Shown here one piece after another: positions 47,201 through 59,668 of a stretch of 64,000 nt of DNA. The notes below the pieces were generated by a model. The model was given only the letters and a program-made list of their open reading frames with translations, was not told the DNA's origin and ran no database searches. The DNA lies in assembly GCA_023055355.1 (NCBI GenBank), contig JALJCS010000009.1, positions 44,112,501-44,176,500 on the forward strand, read 5' to 3'. The stretch is from Agelaius tricolor. Its lineage: Eukaryota > Chordata > Aves > Passeriformes > Icteridae. Within the stretch, counting starts at the first letter, position 1. Each line of letters starts with the position of its first letter. Position numbers and translations under genes: made by a program.

Positions 47201-50200
47201 GGGTGGGGACTGGATCATGTCTTAGACCTTTCCCCCTGCTGCAGAGTGGGAGGAGAGGAGGGAGAGCTCTGCAAACCAGCAGGGACACACGGCCGTGGGG
47301 ACAGAAGGACGTCTTTGACTTGGAGAAACGAGCACTTTCTGAACCTTCTCCCTTTCTCCATTCCCAGCCTGTGTGACCCTGCTAGAACAAAAAAGGGCTG
47401 GGAGGGCCTCTAAAAGTGGATGTCCTCAGAAAATTTGCATATTTTAGTTCCTTTGGAGATCAAATTCCTACATCTTGCTCAGCACTCTTTTGATTTCCCG
47501 GCTTGGGAGCAGAAGCTAGATGTGGCATTTGTGTAAGACGGGCTGGTAGGGGAGATTTGCCACAAAGACAGACAAAAATAAATTTGTTAATTTTTTCCCC
47601 TGCAGTCTCTGTCTCTTGCTGACAGGATCACTTTGTACTTCCTCTATATTTATCTCCCAGCTGAAGATGTTCTCAGATAATTTTCCTAATTCCTGCAGTA
47701 CCACTGCCATGCATGCTGCTGTCCTCACAGCAGTTTCTGAAATTGAGGTTCTCCCCAGTGCTTAAGGGTGTAGTTTTCTTCAGTGCTTACTAAATCTCTG
47801 TCTCACATGCTCCCCAAGCAGCCAGCCCTCTCTTGAAACTGATAGAAGGTGAAAGTAGCCAGTAACTAGGAAAATCAAGTATGATACCTCTCACATAAGC
47901 CCACTTCAAAGTCGAAAAATCACAAATTTTAATATATATTTTTTTTCCCTGCTGAAGTGCTTGCCCACAGCCATAGCAATACTAACCAGTGCAGCTAACA
48001 AAAAACACTGCAGGCCTGCCAGCAGTGTTTTAACTTGTTAGAAAAACTGGTCTGTGCTCAGGCACTGACTCCCGGATGCTCTGCAGACAGCCCTGGCAGT
48101 CACAGAGATGACACAGCCCTAGGGAAGAGCTCAGCATGGACAGTGGTCATTAACCATTGGGACCCTCAGGAAACCAGAGCAGAGCAGCCCAGAGGGGTCT
48201 GGGAGCTCCAGAAGCTGCAGAGGGAGAGGTAGGAGAGCCTTGGGCAGGTGCTGCTGGAGCACTGAGGGCAGGGCAGGGCAGGGAAGGGCAGGGCAGGGCA
48301 GGGCAGGGCAGGGCTCTCTCCTTTTAGGAACCACTGTCTGACAGCGAGCTCTGCTCTCTCTGAAACACTTCCACAAGCACCAAATCCCTGTCTGCAGGGC
48401 ACTCAGAAGGACACCAGAGGGTGCCTTCTAAGGCAAGAGCAGTAGTGAGCAGAGAGACTTCCTTCAATCGTCTTTTCTAACAACTTTTATGTGATAGATA
48501 GGAACTGGGGCTCGCCAAAAGGTGGATGTCCTTTCAGCTCAGGGTAGGTAGGAATGCCACCATTAGCCATCAGTCAGCACTTTCTTTTCAATCAGGGAGT
48601 CCCCTGGGACCAATGATATTTTAAAAGCATAACAGTGAAAAAGCAGAAGCAAAGCCTGCGGCATTTCCGAGTTGGGAAAGATTTACATATTCTCAAATGA
48701 ACTCCTGAGACTCCCAATGGTGGTGCCCCTCCAAGGGGGACAGAACAGCTACAATTAAACATAAAGTTAATCTATTTTAAACCAAAACTGACCTCCTTCT
48801 GCCAAGTGAACAGACTTCACTGCATCCAGCACACCTGCCTCGCCACCCTATAGAAGATACCACATCCACATGTGCACAGCATTTATACTGGGAAACACAT
48901 GCTTAAAAGGAAGGAGAAACCTTCAGCCTGGAGAAGAGAAGGTTCCAGGGAGACCTTAGAGCAGCCTTCCAGTGCTTAAAAGGAGCCTTAAAGAAGGCTG
49001 GAGAGGGACTTTTCACAAGGGCATGTAGCAACAGGACAAGGGAGAATGGCCTCAAGCTGAAGGAGGGAAGGTTTAGATCAGCTATTAGGAAGAAATTATT
49101 AATTGTGAGGGGGGTGAGGTGCTGGTTCAGGTTGCCCAGGGAAGTTGTGGATGCCCCAGCCCTGAAGGTGTTCAGGGCCACTTTGGGTAGGAGTCTGACC
49201 TACCTGGTCTAGTGGACATGCCCGTGGCAGGGAGGTTAAAACAAAATAAGCTTTAGGATCCTTTCCAACACAAAATCTGTAATTCCACATGAGAATTTCT
49301 CTGAATGTGGAAATTCTCTCCCAGCCTGGCATGACCTTGGGATGCAGCCAGACAGCAAACTCATAATGATCTCATGCTTTCCCCATGCAAGCAGAGGGGA
49401 TCTGGGTCCCCTTTCCCTTCCAATCCCACATGCTCCCCCTTGCAGGGCTCTCCAGAGTCTGGTTCAATTTACCAGTCTAAAAAAAGAGAAAAAAAGGGAA
49501 CTTTCTGCTTAGCTGGAAGGTGAAGTAGATAATCCAGGGATCAGACGTGCGAAGAAGAGGAGGATCACAAACCAGAGAGGAGCAGGATTGCATCTCTTGG
49601 TGGCAATGACCTGTTTGTACCCCTCAGCTGTGACTCCTGTCTGCATCCATCCCCCTCCAGGGTGCACAGCATAGGTGTAAAAGCAAACTGGCTCTGAAAA
49701 TAGCTAACTCACCACAAGAGAGGCAGAGGGATAGCATCAGTCATTTATATCAGATTAATTACCCCCATTAAACCCCACTTGGAACTCAGAATCAAGGCAA
49801 TGATGAGCAGGAAATGTGAGAGGGCATAAGGGTGGCATCTTCTGCTGCTAATCTACCACAATTAACAAAAGTGTCCACTCCAAACTTTGCATGTTTAAAT
49901 GAAGGAATGTCCAACATGCACACAGCAACAAGGATACAAATGTCTCAGTGGTCCAAGAAATGCAAAAAAGCTGCAGCAGTCAGAGCAACACGAGGTCACT
50001 GCAGCTATCTGGGTTCATTCCGATCTAACTGGAAAAAGGAAATGATGTGGGTGAAAGGAACATTTGACCCATAGCCTTACAAACTGGGCATTTAGGCTTT
50101 TAACTCTATTTTGTGTGTAACAATGTAGCTTGTCTAAGTTGAATTTTCTGTGGTTTTCTTCCTAAGGAATTCTTTCATTTGAGAAGCACTCAACAGAAGA

Positions 50201-53200
50201 AGTAAAACAGTCTCTATAAGCAAAAGCAGTAGGCTTTAGCTGGGTTTCTGTTTCTCCAGACAAGCTCTTGCAGCAGGTTTCACTCTGGACAGACTGACAG
50301 ACAGAAAAAGGAGTTCCTTAGATCCGCTGCCCTGGGTTTCGAAAGACCTTTTTTTCCCACATGTCTGGAACAGGAGACAGAAACTCATCCGAAAAAAGAA
50401 ATTAAAGCAACAGCTGAAGGCATGAAGAGGAATAAGTCAGAAACTCAATTTGCATCCGCTGATCAATTGGGCAAATCCAGTAGGTAAAGAAAAATTTCTG
50501 CCATCTCCACGGTGAAATCTGCCCCAGCACAGCCCATACCAGAGCTGGCACGGAAATCAGACACCAAGCACCTAAAGCTCACTGCTAGACACTTCAATAT
50601 TTGGGGGTGGCCACAAAACAGGGAATCTTTCTCAGCCCTCACTGTCCCTTTGTGAAACCCAGCTCCACTCCCAGCTCTTTGCTGGGAGTAACACAGGGGA
50701 AGGGGATTCCCGGAATGAGTTACTCATGAGCCTCTGCTGGCTGACAGAAGTGGATATTCCCCCTCCCTTCCCAACTCTCCAGTAATTTAGAAAAGCTGTA
50801 GGGAATTTTCTTCAAAACTTCTCAAAAAATTTCACCCCTGGGAAGAAACCAAGAGCTAAGTGGTCCCCAGATGGAAGAAAAGACTCCAGGGAAGTTTAAA
50901 AATACTCCATGGACATAAAGCTGGGCTTGCTGGGTCCCTGAAGTCAGTGCCTGTGCTTTGTTTGCACACAGGGCAGGGAAAGGTCATACTGAGGAACTTC
51001 AAGATATATTTTTCTAGGATATCAAACTGGGACTGAGAACATCCTACAATTTGTAGGTAGGTGTGAAGGTGCAGTGGCAGGATAAAACCAAGCTCGTGGG
51101 GATACCAGCAATGCATTCAGATAATATATAAAAGTGTCTGTGCTGTAACCAAAGCTATTTTGCCATTTTCTGCTGAGACAAGGGGGTGTTGTTCATGGAC
51201 ATCAGTGTCTCCAGCAGCAGATGACATCCCAGAAGCAGCTCTAAATTACACTGGCACCTCGGGTGAATATCAGAGTAGCAAAATTCAATTCAAAGCAAAA
51301 TAAATGGATCTACGTAGCTTGCACATACACGAAATTCCTATGAATCAACATCCAACCTTTCCAATGAAAGACAACCTTCAAATCCCTTTTAATTAAGCCC
51401 CCCATTGATGCTTTCCACTGCTATGACATGAAAATTCAGCCTGGCATCCTCTCTGTTACCATTTAGCTCACATGGGCTTTACAGAGAGCACCTGTTTCCA
51501 TCCTAGAACACTACCTGACCTTTTGCTACATCAGGGAGGTGTGCCAGCATCAGCACACCTGGGCCAAACCAAGGACACGGGCTCTGGGAGCCAGCCCTGA
51601 CTGTGCCTTGATGTGGTCGTGAGCAGTCCCATGTGGGGTCAGTCCTGTGAAATGTGTAATGTCCTGTAAAATGTCCTGTAAATGTGGTGACTCACTCAGC
51701 ATTGTGTGGAAAGTCACTGCCAGGCTGATGGCAGACACTCAGGGCTCCACTGTTTTGCCACAACAAGGTCAGAACTCGGTCCTTGTGGTCCTCGTGGGCA
51801 GCCTTGAGTAGGCATCAGCCACAAGCACCAGTAAAGCTTTTAAAACCCAGTCCTTAGTGGGTACTGCACCATGTATTTTCCAGGAGCACTGATGCAGGAA
51901 TGCTGATCTTTGGAGAGAAAGGGTTCAGAGTGTGTGTGAGAGGAAAATAAGTGCATCAGCTGTCCTGCTGTTATCAGTCTGCCAAGTACCTGCTCCTGAG
52001 GCACCAGGACTTCCACTGACTTGTTGCTTGAGAAACATCTAAAAATTGTGCCCCAAAAGTAAAACTAGAGGAACAGTTAGCTTTCTTTTCAAACTCCTAT
52101 TTCTAGTAGTGGATATTAGAATGCATCAAACTCTACATCCAACTATACATTCTTTAGCCAAGGAACCAGAATTGTTTTCAGAGAAATTACATGACTGGCA
52201 AATTACCATATTATTGTAATTACATTATTAACATAACACAAGCTCTTAAAAGTACTGTATGAGAAACAGTTCTGCTCATGATAGATTGTCTGCCTGATGC
52301 AAATACAAGCAAAATATATTTGTGCTTGACAGATGCTTTGCAAGCACAGAGGTAGGGGAAGGAGTGAGGGGAAAACAGAAGAGCAGAGATCCCAGAGAGA
52401 CATTTGAGGTCACTGCTTTCTTTACAAGTGAGCTCTGCAATTCACTCCTTGCTAAATTCTACAAGTTTTATCTTAAAATTCTGAGGCTGAAACTCAAAAT
52501 GAAGCCTGCCATCAAATACCTCCCAGTTTCACAATACGAGCATGAGAAGCTCCTCATTTTGCATCACTTGATTTTTAACGAAAGCCCCGGTTCTGCCCAG
52601 GTTTGCTCTGGAGTAGCGATGAAACACTAAAATGCCAATAAGCACAACTTGTTTTGCATCCACAACGAACTCCAGCTCAGAAGTGAATTTTGTGTGGTTT
52701 CCAGGTTAACATTTCACACATCTGAGAAGACTCATCCGAAGCCTTTTGAGGCGAGGAGCGATCTGTGTGAGCTTTATGGCAAGTCCTCAGAAAAGGACAA
52801 GGGACAGCCCAGGCAGGGCTTCAGTGGGGATTTGTGCTGTTGGAGAAAGAGCTCTGCTCTGTGCTGAGCTGCCCAGGAGGTGCAGAGCACCCCAAGCTGC
52901 CACCTTTGCCGATCTTTTCCACCATGCACCCACTTTGAACCCCACAAAAAGCTGCGGAAACCACGCCGCCACTGAAACCGGAGCCCAAGGGCTGTGCCAT
53001 GCGCTCCCCACAGACATCAGCTGACCAAAAACACCCTCATTTCTCTCACCCTGGCTGGGATGGCAGATCACCATGCCCATCTGGGAGCCAGCAGCTTGGT
53101 GCAAAATGGGCCTGGGAAGCTGAGGGCTCCTCAGTGAAGTGCCAGCTGCCCCAAACCCTGGGCTCAGCCCTGGCAGAAGGCACCAGGAGTGTCCTGAGGG

Positions 53201-53365
53201 CCACCATCCCCTGTTGACCATCCCATGGGTGCTGCTGCTGGTTCCCAGCCCCTTCCCATGCTGCCATCCTGGCTCCTGCTTACCTATCCCAAGGCAGAGC
53301 AGCACGAAGAGCCCGAGCCCCAGGCACGTCCTCAGCGCCGGTGGGGAGGCGGGCAGGCACCTCAT
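38205..53365 (-). CDS. CD80: CD80 (B7-1) T-cell costimulatory ligand, 5 coding exons
   Basis: A type I membrane ligand on antigen-presenting cells that binds CD28 and CTLA-4. Minus-strand exons, 5' to 3': 53284-53365 (signal peptide, LGLGLFVLLCLGIG), 42170-42496 (IgV), 40484-40765 (IgC), 38380-38505 (stalk and membrane), 38205-38239 (tail). The total is 852 nt, 283 residues (human 288), with every junction in phase 1, typical of Ig-superfamily genes. IgV has C49/C50 pairing with C117 in DNGSYQC. IgC has C162 and C215 and the block CSSHGGFPKPRI. Ten N-glycosylation sequons are visible (N69, N91, N99, N112, N143, N179, N185, N198, N206, N212). The helix at about 247-266 (ASIIIVITFILAITLAA) is followed by RYLPRH and a short tail. 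The last exon was chosen for its excellent acceptor (TTTTTTTTCCCCCTTTAG) only 140 bp away; it is the least certain part. Intron 1 is 10.8 kb. Identity rests on domain order, motif similarity and position beside TIMMDC1. Confidence 0.92.
43959..43998. repeat. 20-bp tandem duplication in CD80 intron 1
   Basis: GTGACTCACAGACCCTGGG is followed at once by the same block with one A-to-G change (GTGACTCACGGACCCTGGG). Confidence 0.85.
44100..44268 (+). mobile_element. CR1 3' end in CD80 intron 1
   Basis: Contains GTGGCACTTAGGGACATGG, GATGGACTTGGCAGGGCTGA, GATCTTAAAGGTCTTTTCC and CAACCTAAATGATTTTGCG then ATTCTGTGA, the standard end of a CR1 element. Plus orientation, so antisense to CD80. Confidence 0.9.
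44749..44792. repeat. 14-bp unit repeated three times
   Basis: TGCCCTTTCAGGAA, TGCCCTTTCAGCAA, TGCCCTTTCAGGAA, then TGC. A small minisatellite in CD80 intron 1. Confidence 0.9.
48266..48313. repeat. (GGGCA)n minisatellite
   Basis: About nine copies of GGGCA with one GGGAA interruption, in CD80 intron 1. The G-run spacing could support G-quadruplex formation on this strand; that is inference. Confidence 0.9.
48905..49292 (+). mobile_element. CR1 3' region in CD80 intron 1
   Basis: A longer CR1 piece: TTCAGCCTGGAGAAGAGAAG, CAACAGGACAAGGGAGAATG, GCCTCAAGCTGAAGGAGGGA, AGATCAGCTATTAGGAAGAA, GTTGTGGATGCCCCAGCCCT and a CCTTTCCAACACAAAATCTG end. It is 5'-truncated with no intact ORF, in plus orientation (antisense to CD80). 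Confidence 0.9.
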
Positions 53366-53378
53366 CTTCCTGCAGCTC
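53366..53378 (-). other. 5' UTR part of the CD80 signal-peptide exon
   Basis: On the minus strand a strong acceptor (CCCCTCTCCTCCCAGCCCAG) is followed by GAGCTGCAGGAAG and the ATG. The start codon is therefore 13 bases into a spliced exon, so at least one noncoding exon lies at higher coordinates, as in mammalian CD80. That first exon and its promoter were not located. Confidence 0.65.
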
Positions 53379-53835
53379 CTGGGCTGGGAGGAGAGGGGAA
53401 TAAGGTTAGGGGAAGGGAGCCTGAGGAGTCACAGCACCCTCCTCTGTGTCCCTCTCCTTCCTGCCTGCCGCCACCGCCAAACACCCCGAGCACAAGCCCA
53501 GCGTTTCGCTGCCCTGGTACCTGGCGTTTCCCTGGTGGAGCAGCACCGAGGCCAGCCCTGAGCAGGGAGGATGCAGGGGGCTCAGTGCCAGGCCATGGGG
53601 GCCTGGCTGCTGCCACAGGCTGCTGAAACACTCCCCAGCAGGGTGCAGGGGGAAGCTGTAGTGCTGGGAGGCTGCTCAGCCTCATAAGTCACCTCACACC
53701 GCCCACGGCTTCCTCATGGGGCGTGCGCCAGGACGCGGCGCCTGCCGCCCTCGTCACTCCCACGGGCACGGGGCTGCTTCATCCCTTGGGATGCTCTGGC
53801 TGCTCCTCCAGCCACGAGGGGTCAGGCAGAAGGAC
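53379..53835 (-). promoter_or_regulatory. GC-rich upstream region of CD80
   Basis: Moderately GC-rich sequence with a short CpG cluster (GGGGCGTGCGCCAGGACGCG, 53,718-53,740) upstream of the CD80 ATG. It may hold a noncoding exon or proximal promoter. CAG|GTACCA on the minus strand near 53,512-53,524 could be a donor. No factor site is specific enough to name. Confidence 0.3.
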
Positions 53836-56689
53836 CCTGCCTGTGAATGTAAGTGTCAGGCAGTGCTGGGGGCTTTGGAGGTTAAAATGCAGCTAAGTGA
53901 AACCTTGATGGTGCTTTGGGAATAGTTGTATAAAATTACCTTTGAAATTAAACACAGTGCCTGCGCCACCATTTCAGGCCCAGCAGGATGTAATCCATCA
54001 AGGAATGGATTTTCCCAAGAAAAATTAAGAAGGATTGCTTAGGCTGCATGTGATGGATGTCCTGGCTGAGCACCTGGACAGGGAGTGGGATGTGACAGCA
54101 GGGCCAAATGTGGACGGTCGTGGTGTCACCAGAGAGCATCCACCAGCCCTGTGGAAGTGGAGGGAGCACTTGCCTCCCCAGCATTGTGTCCTGCCTTCCT
54201 CAGAAGGCACCCACTGCTCACCCAAGGCCCCAAGGGGAGAGGCATGGACAATCCCTGTAGACAATCCCTGCTTTGAAGCCTGGAAGGGCAGAGCCACGAC
54301 CAACCCAAGCCAGTCCAGAGCAAATCCTGGGCAGAAAAACAAACCACTTAGTAAATAAGAGCCCGAGGGAGTAAATGCATGCTAAGTGATACAGATTTGT
54401 ACAGATACTGCACACCCCCCTGCAAAACAAATAAGCCCTGGTGTGGTGTAAGCAGTTACAGTGTAAGGGGTTTTATTTAGCTGTAATAATCACAGCAAGA
54501 GGGTTACACACCAATGAAAACAGGGTATTCGTCAAGGAGAAAAAAAAGTGGAAATACAAATCAAGAGTAAAATAATTAATTTTAATGCAGACTTCTGGTT
54601 TGCTGGTTTAAATTATTTTGATTTAAATGAAATGCATCCTTTTTATCAGAAACGATTTGCTGCTACATTGCTTCAGTTTTTCTTCAGTACAGGTTCCTTG
54701 AATTAGATAGATTAGATGGACTGGGTTGAATTACAAATCAGACATTTATTTTGACATAATTAAAACAATGGTACTCTGTAGAGAAATCAAATACAGGTTA
54801 TAACGTTTATGTAGAGAGAAAATCATTGTACATGAAATGGCTGAGAGGAGTCTGTTATTGAGTCAGACTGGCTCTTTCTCCATGGCAGGGTTTTGAGTGC
54901 CTGTTTTGGGCTATGATCTAATTCCTGTACACTTGTACTCCATCCATGCCTTTTCCACCAGCATGGTTTGCAAATGCAGACGACAGCAGCACCATGTGTT
55001 TACGTAAAAGTGTTTCCATGGTGCTCAGAGAAGAAGAAAGTATCATTAACAGAGCCAGCCACAGACAGCTTCCCTAAGTCACAGCTCCCAGGCAGGGACT
55101 GCCTCTCTGTGAGTCAGATGGAATAAACTTTCTCCTGCTAGTCTAATCAAGAATCCTTATCATTACAGAGTGACTGGAACACTGCTACAGCTGTACAGTT
55201 CATCACCTCACTTCCATTTTGAATTCAAGCCTTTTTTAAATACAGATTTCTGCCATTAGCATATTGCAACTAGAAGGAAACTCCAGCCTGTTACATTTGT
55301 GTCTGCATTTCTTCCTCAGGACTTAACCCTGCTTTTGGATGGGCAATCCCAGGGAAAGTAACTGAGCTCATCAGCTGCCAGACTGCAGTAAGGAAATACC
55401 ACAACCCCTTATCACACACAGAAGAGCCTGGACCAGCTAAAGCTGCCTAAATTGTAGATAGACAGCTGAGCTCAAGGGTGTTATTCTCACTCAGGGCTCC
55501 TTCTCTTTTCCTAGTTATTACAATTCTTGGTACCTTCTCCTCTGGAGATTTCCCTGATTGCAAAGAGACTGAAGTAACAGAGAGAGAGAGGAGCAGTCAG
55601 GTGCTTTGTTCTGCTTTGATCAGAGGCAGAAGTCGTAATTTTTCCATCACTTAAAGCTTTCCTAAGCACATATCATATCCTTGATTCATGAAATCCCTCA
55701 GTTCAAGGGAAGAGGTGTAATGCGTCTTTAGGATGTTAACAAAGTTGAAGGACTCATACATACTGAAGTCACAGAAGAGAAGACAGTGCTTTTTTGAGCA
55801 CCACAGAGAAAAATATAAGCCCACCAATTCACAGCAAAATCCCCATAGAAATAAGGTTTCTTGTGCACCTGATAAGGCCTTCAGCATTTCACCTCTATGT
55901 GCTCCAGAAACAGCTTTAAATAGGTAGAAGTATTGCAGAAGAGAAGCTAAGATTTTATAAGAAAGGATGGCTAAATTCTGCTAAAAACATTTACTGCAGA
56001 AAAGAGGAAGATGTGAAAGCATCACACAACTACATTGTTCCATTGCTTTCACAGAAAACCATTAGGGAAAAAGCAGAAAAGACATGTGAAATCTTGCAGC
56101 ATATGTGCTGTGTAGGGGAAATTAATTTCAGTAATCAGCACTTGTGGTAGAAATCTTTTGCACTCAAAGGGAAGTCTTTTCAAATATATTGCTGCTAGTG
56201 TTCTCCTGCAGACCCACTGACATCACCAACTTTTTCCACCTTTGCAGAAATGCACTTCCAGTGCAGTTGAACATCACTACTTTGAGCATTTATTGATTGT
56301 CAAGAACATAGAACTAAACCCCAGCCTCCCTCTCTTTCTCATGTGACATCTCAGAGAACTCTCAGAAAGGTCAGAACTGGGTAAACACTGAAGCAAAACA
56401 CAGCACCTACGCTCCTACTTATGAGGATTCATAACCACATTCCCTCCTACAGGACTGGGGTACCCTTCACTGTTTTTAAGGTGAACAGCCATTCCTATGT
56501 TTGTTAATCTGAACTAAAAGCACATCTGCCTGCTTTTAATACCCAGGTTGAATGGGAAGTACCCAAGATATGTTTCCAGATGTACATCATCAAAATATGG
56601 TTATGCAAATGCCCTAAAAACATCTCTGTCAGATAAATGATCCCATTGCAAAGCAGAATAACATTTTTAGGGATACTTTTTACAAAAAA

Positions 56690-56965
56690 TCATAGAATTA
56701 AGTTGGAAAAGACCTTTAAGATCAATTAGTCCAACTGTTAACCCAGCACTGCTTGGTTTAGTCCACCACTAAACCATGTCTACGTGTCTTTTAAATACCT
56801 CCAGGGATGGAGATTCATACCCTGGGCAGCCTGATCCAGGGCTGGAAAACCCTTTTGGTGAAGAATTTTTTTCTGATATTGAATCTAAACCTCCCTTGGC
56901 ACCACTTGAGGCCATTTTCTCTTGTCCTGTCAGCATTTGATGGTTCCCATACCAGCACATGGAAT
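56690..56965 (-). mobile_element. CR1 3' region, minus orientation
   Basis: Begins TCATAGAATTAAGTTGGAAA, AGACCTTTAAGATCAATTAG, then CTTGGTTTAGTCCACCACTA, AATACCTCCAGGGATGG and CTCTTGTCCTGTCAG. This is the exact inverse order of a CR1 tail. Confidence 0.9.
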
Positions 56966-57392
56966 ACAGGGTATGTAGAGAATGAACTGAACTCAGCTGG
57001 TAATACTCATCTGCTTCTCAGTGGAATTATAGGACAACTTTTTTTTTCTTTTCCTGTAAGAGAAGGGCAGAAAGCAGCCTTACCAAAGTGGTCCCAGCAT
57101 CCTGAGAAGTTAGGCCTTTCACACAAAGATTGATGGTCTCCTATGCAATATCAATAACAAAATAACTTTGTGAAGTAAGAAGAAAATCCAACGGTTTCAG
57201 GTTACAGAAAATCTCTTTTATCTTACAAAGGAAAACAACAATAACAAAATTCCTACAGCTTCAGAGACTTCTTGTTCTTGTTTTTCCCCCTAGCTGTCCC
57301 CAACCTTCAGACTCTAAAACTGGCAAGATTTGAAGAAGTAAAGTCTTTGCCTTGGCACAGATTGGAGCGCAAGCATCATCGTGCTTACAGAT

Positions 57393-57542
57393 TAAAAAAA
57401 AAAAGGAAGGGAGGAGGCTGGGAAAGAAGGAAAGAAGGAAAGGAGGAAAGGAGGAAAGAAGGAAAGGAGGAAAGGAGGAAAGGAGGAAAGGAGGAAAGAA
57501 GGAAAGGAGGACAGGAGGAAAGAAGGAAAGAAGGAAAGAAAA
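57393..57542. repeat. Purine-only microsatellite (AAGG/AAAGG)n
   Basis: About 150 bases that are almost entirely A and G on the plus strand: a poly-A start, then alternating GGAAA, GGAAG and GGAGG units. Long open frames on both strands here are repeat artefacts. Mirror-symmetric purine runs of this kind can form triplex (H-DNA), an inference. Confidence 0.95.
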
Positions 57543-58393
57543 GATAATGTGCTTTGGTGACATGGTACATTTGAAAGCACAGGTAGCATGGCTGGTGTGC
57601 CATGGTAAATCAGGAGTGACCGATAAAGCTTAAAAAATCTTCTGAACTCAGAAACAGAGAGGGGAAAAATGTAGGAAATCAATCCCAGCAATGCAAATGC
57701 AAAATGCACCAACATTGTTTGACGATTACTGCGTGGGTGGATATTTGATTTTTACTGCACAAAGCACCGGGGCTTCTTGATGAAATTCCTTAATAATCTG
57801 GGATTAACCTTCCTCAATCACCTCACAGCAAAGTACTGTAAGGAACCCAGTGGATTGCTGTTCTTTGCTGCAGTGAGGCACCCCTGCTTGTGCAACCACC
57901 GTGCTCCCACAGTCCATGCAGGAAGGAGTGACAGGTCTGTGCATGCAGGCTGGCACTCACAGCTGCCCTCATCCACACCCTTTCCCCAGGGCAGCTCCTG
58001 TAGCTCTTCCCTTGTAGCAGAGGTGCTCATGAAGGAGGATGCACTCTCCTGTGGTTTCCAGCCCTGTGAGTGATGACAGAGCTGCAAACACACTGGTTTC
58101 CCTCACAAAAGCAGGATGGGCTGCCTGCAATGGTTGTGCCAGGGAGTCACAGTCCTTGGCAGCACCAGGCTGGGAAGAAGACACAGGCTGATTTTTTATT
58201 GGTTTTAATATTCCCACCAACTATTGCAGCACATGGGCAGCTCAAACCTCGTGTCTGGCTATGCTGTGACTTAAATTATTGTTTGTGCTGGGTGCATTGC
58301 AGGCTTTGCTGGCTCATAAGGGGCTGTGAGCCTCCATCCTGTTTTCAGAAGCAGTTTAGGCTGGCTGCTCTGTGGCTGAGATGGCCTTATCCT

Positions 58394-58935
58394 TGTTAGG
58401 AAAATTAATCCACAAATGCCAGAGGTTTATGTCCAAAAAGGAGACAGAGGAGTCCTTTTACTTTATTTGAATAAAGGGAGAGGCCATGGGGCATTCCCCT
58501 GGGGTCTCTCAAATTTTTGGAGGACACAGCCTCCTTTTTATCCCAATTTCCCTGCTGCATTTCCCTTCTCTCTTTCCCCATTGGCTGAGGTACTTGAGAG
58601 GTACAGACTTCCTGATACACCTGATACCAGAGATTTCCCTCTAATGTACAACCCTCCCTTTTAATCTTTAATTCTTACTAAATTTAGGGGCTTTTCTTCC
58701 CCATTGTTTCTTTCATCTTTCAATGTCTAATTTTGTTTATCAGCAAACCTAAAGTTTATTTGTAAAAGCAAATATCTTTCTCCATTTCATCAATCAGTGG
58801 AATCCTTCCCATTGTTTCTTTTATCTCCCAGTGCTAGTTTTATCTACCAGCAGACCCACAGCTTGTTTGTAAAGACAAATCCACTATTCCTCTCATTCTG
58901 ACTACCATTTTCTTTCTTTTTTTTGTGCTGTTACA
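58394..58935 (-). mobile_element. LTR-like retroviral element, minus orientation
   Basis: Read on the minus strand the block has LTR-like order: TGTAACAGCAC start, a CCAAT box (CAGCCAATGG near 58,575), a TATA-like GGGATAAAAAGGAGG (near 58,535), AATAAA (near 58,460) and a CCTAACA end at 58,394. No target-site duplication was found with these limits, so the far boundary is uncertain. No coding sequence remains. Confidence 0.5.
58695..58898. repeat. Diverged tandem duplication of about 100 bp
   Basis: Two adjacent copies share CCCATTGTTTCTTT, ATC, TCAATGTCTAATTTT or CCAGTGCTAGTTTT, ATCAGCAAACCTA or ACCAGCAGACCCA, and TTGTAAAAGCAAAT or TTGTAAAGACAAAT. The unit is about 105 bp and lies inside the LTR-like block, where tandem repeats of the U3 enhancer type are common. 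Confidence 0.75.
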
Positions 58936-59519
58936 TGGAAAAATGTGAATGGAACCAGGAGCAAGCATTTCACAGGGTGCACAGAGCACATTCCCTGCCC
59001 TGCCTCTCCCTGCAGGCAGGGCACCTGTGCTCCCTGCTCCGGGAGCCAGCAGTGCCAGGGTGCAGCTGAGGACAGGCAGATCCCTGGAAAGCCTGCCTAA
59101 TCAGGCAGTTTGCTATTTGGCACAAGTGACTGCAGCAAGGGGAAGGTGATTTTGGGGCTGTTTCCTGTCCTGGACTGTGTTTCCCTGTGTTATCCTTGCA
59201 TTCACTGGGGAAAAAAGTGTAAGGTTCCGAGCTGGCTTCAGAGCGCATCACACAGAGGCAAAATCTGGACCTTGGTCCTGGGGGTTTTGCAGAGATCCAT
59301 GGAAATTCACACTGTCCTAGTCATGGAACCACAGTGACAATGAGAAACTGGCACAGTGCAAACATGAGCAAGTAAATATTTTAGTCTGTGTGCCAAGATG
59401 ATGATCTGTGGATATGAAAATGCACCTGCAAAAGGAATGAATCAAGGTGTTGATTCATGTTGATTCAATCCGTGTTGGAGAAGCAGCACTTTGGATCTGC
59501 CTTCTCCTACCACTAATAG

Positions 59520-59668
59520 TAAGAAAATAAAGGGTTTTTTTTTTTCCTTTTGCTGAGGCTGTGATTGTAATATCCTTATTGGGCTCTGGCTTGTTTCTGT
59601 CTTGGAAGAAGAATTCAATGGTCAGAAGAGCATTGTCAGGGCCCCTGCTTTTTCCAACTATTCTGGTT
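59520..59668 (+). repeat. 145-bp duplicated block, copy A
   Basis: Runs from TAAGAAAATAAAGG to CTATTCTGGTT and matches 60,605-60,748 at most positions. The block plus 13 upstream bases is bracketed by a perfect 16-bp direct repeat TTGGATCTGCCTTCTC (59,491-59,506 and 59,667-59,682), which looks like a target-site duplication. Confidence 0.85.

Noticed and set aside
52787..53365. 192-codon minus-strand frame starting at the CD80 ATG
   Set aside because: Only the first 27 codons are CD80. A strong donor at 53,283-53,282 ends the exon, and the rest is intron.
57261..57715. Several overlapping open frames of about 100 codons on both strands
   Set aside because: They are translations of the purine microsatellite (Lys/Glu/Arg-rich on one strand, Phe/Ser/Leu/Pro-rich on the other).
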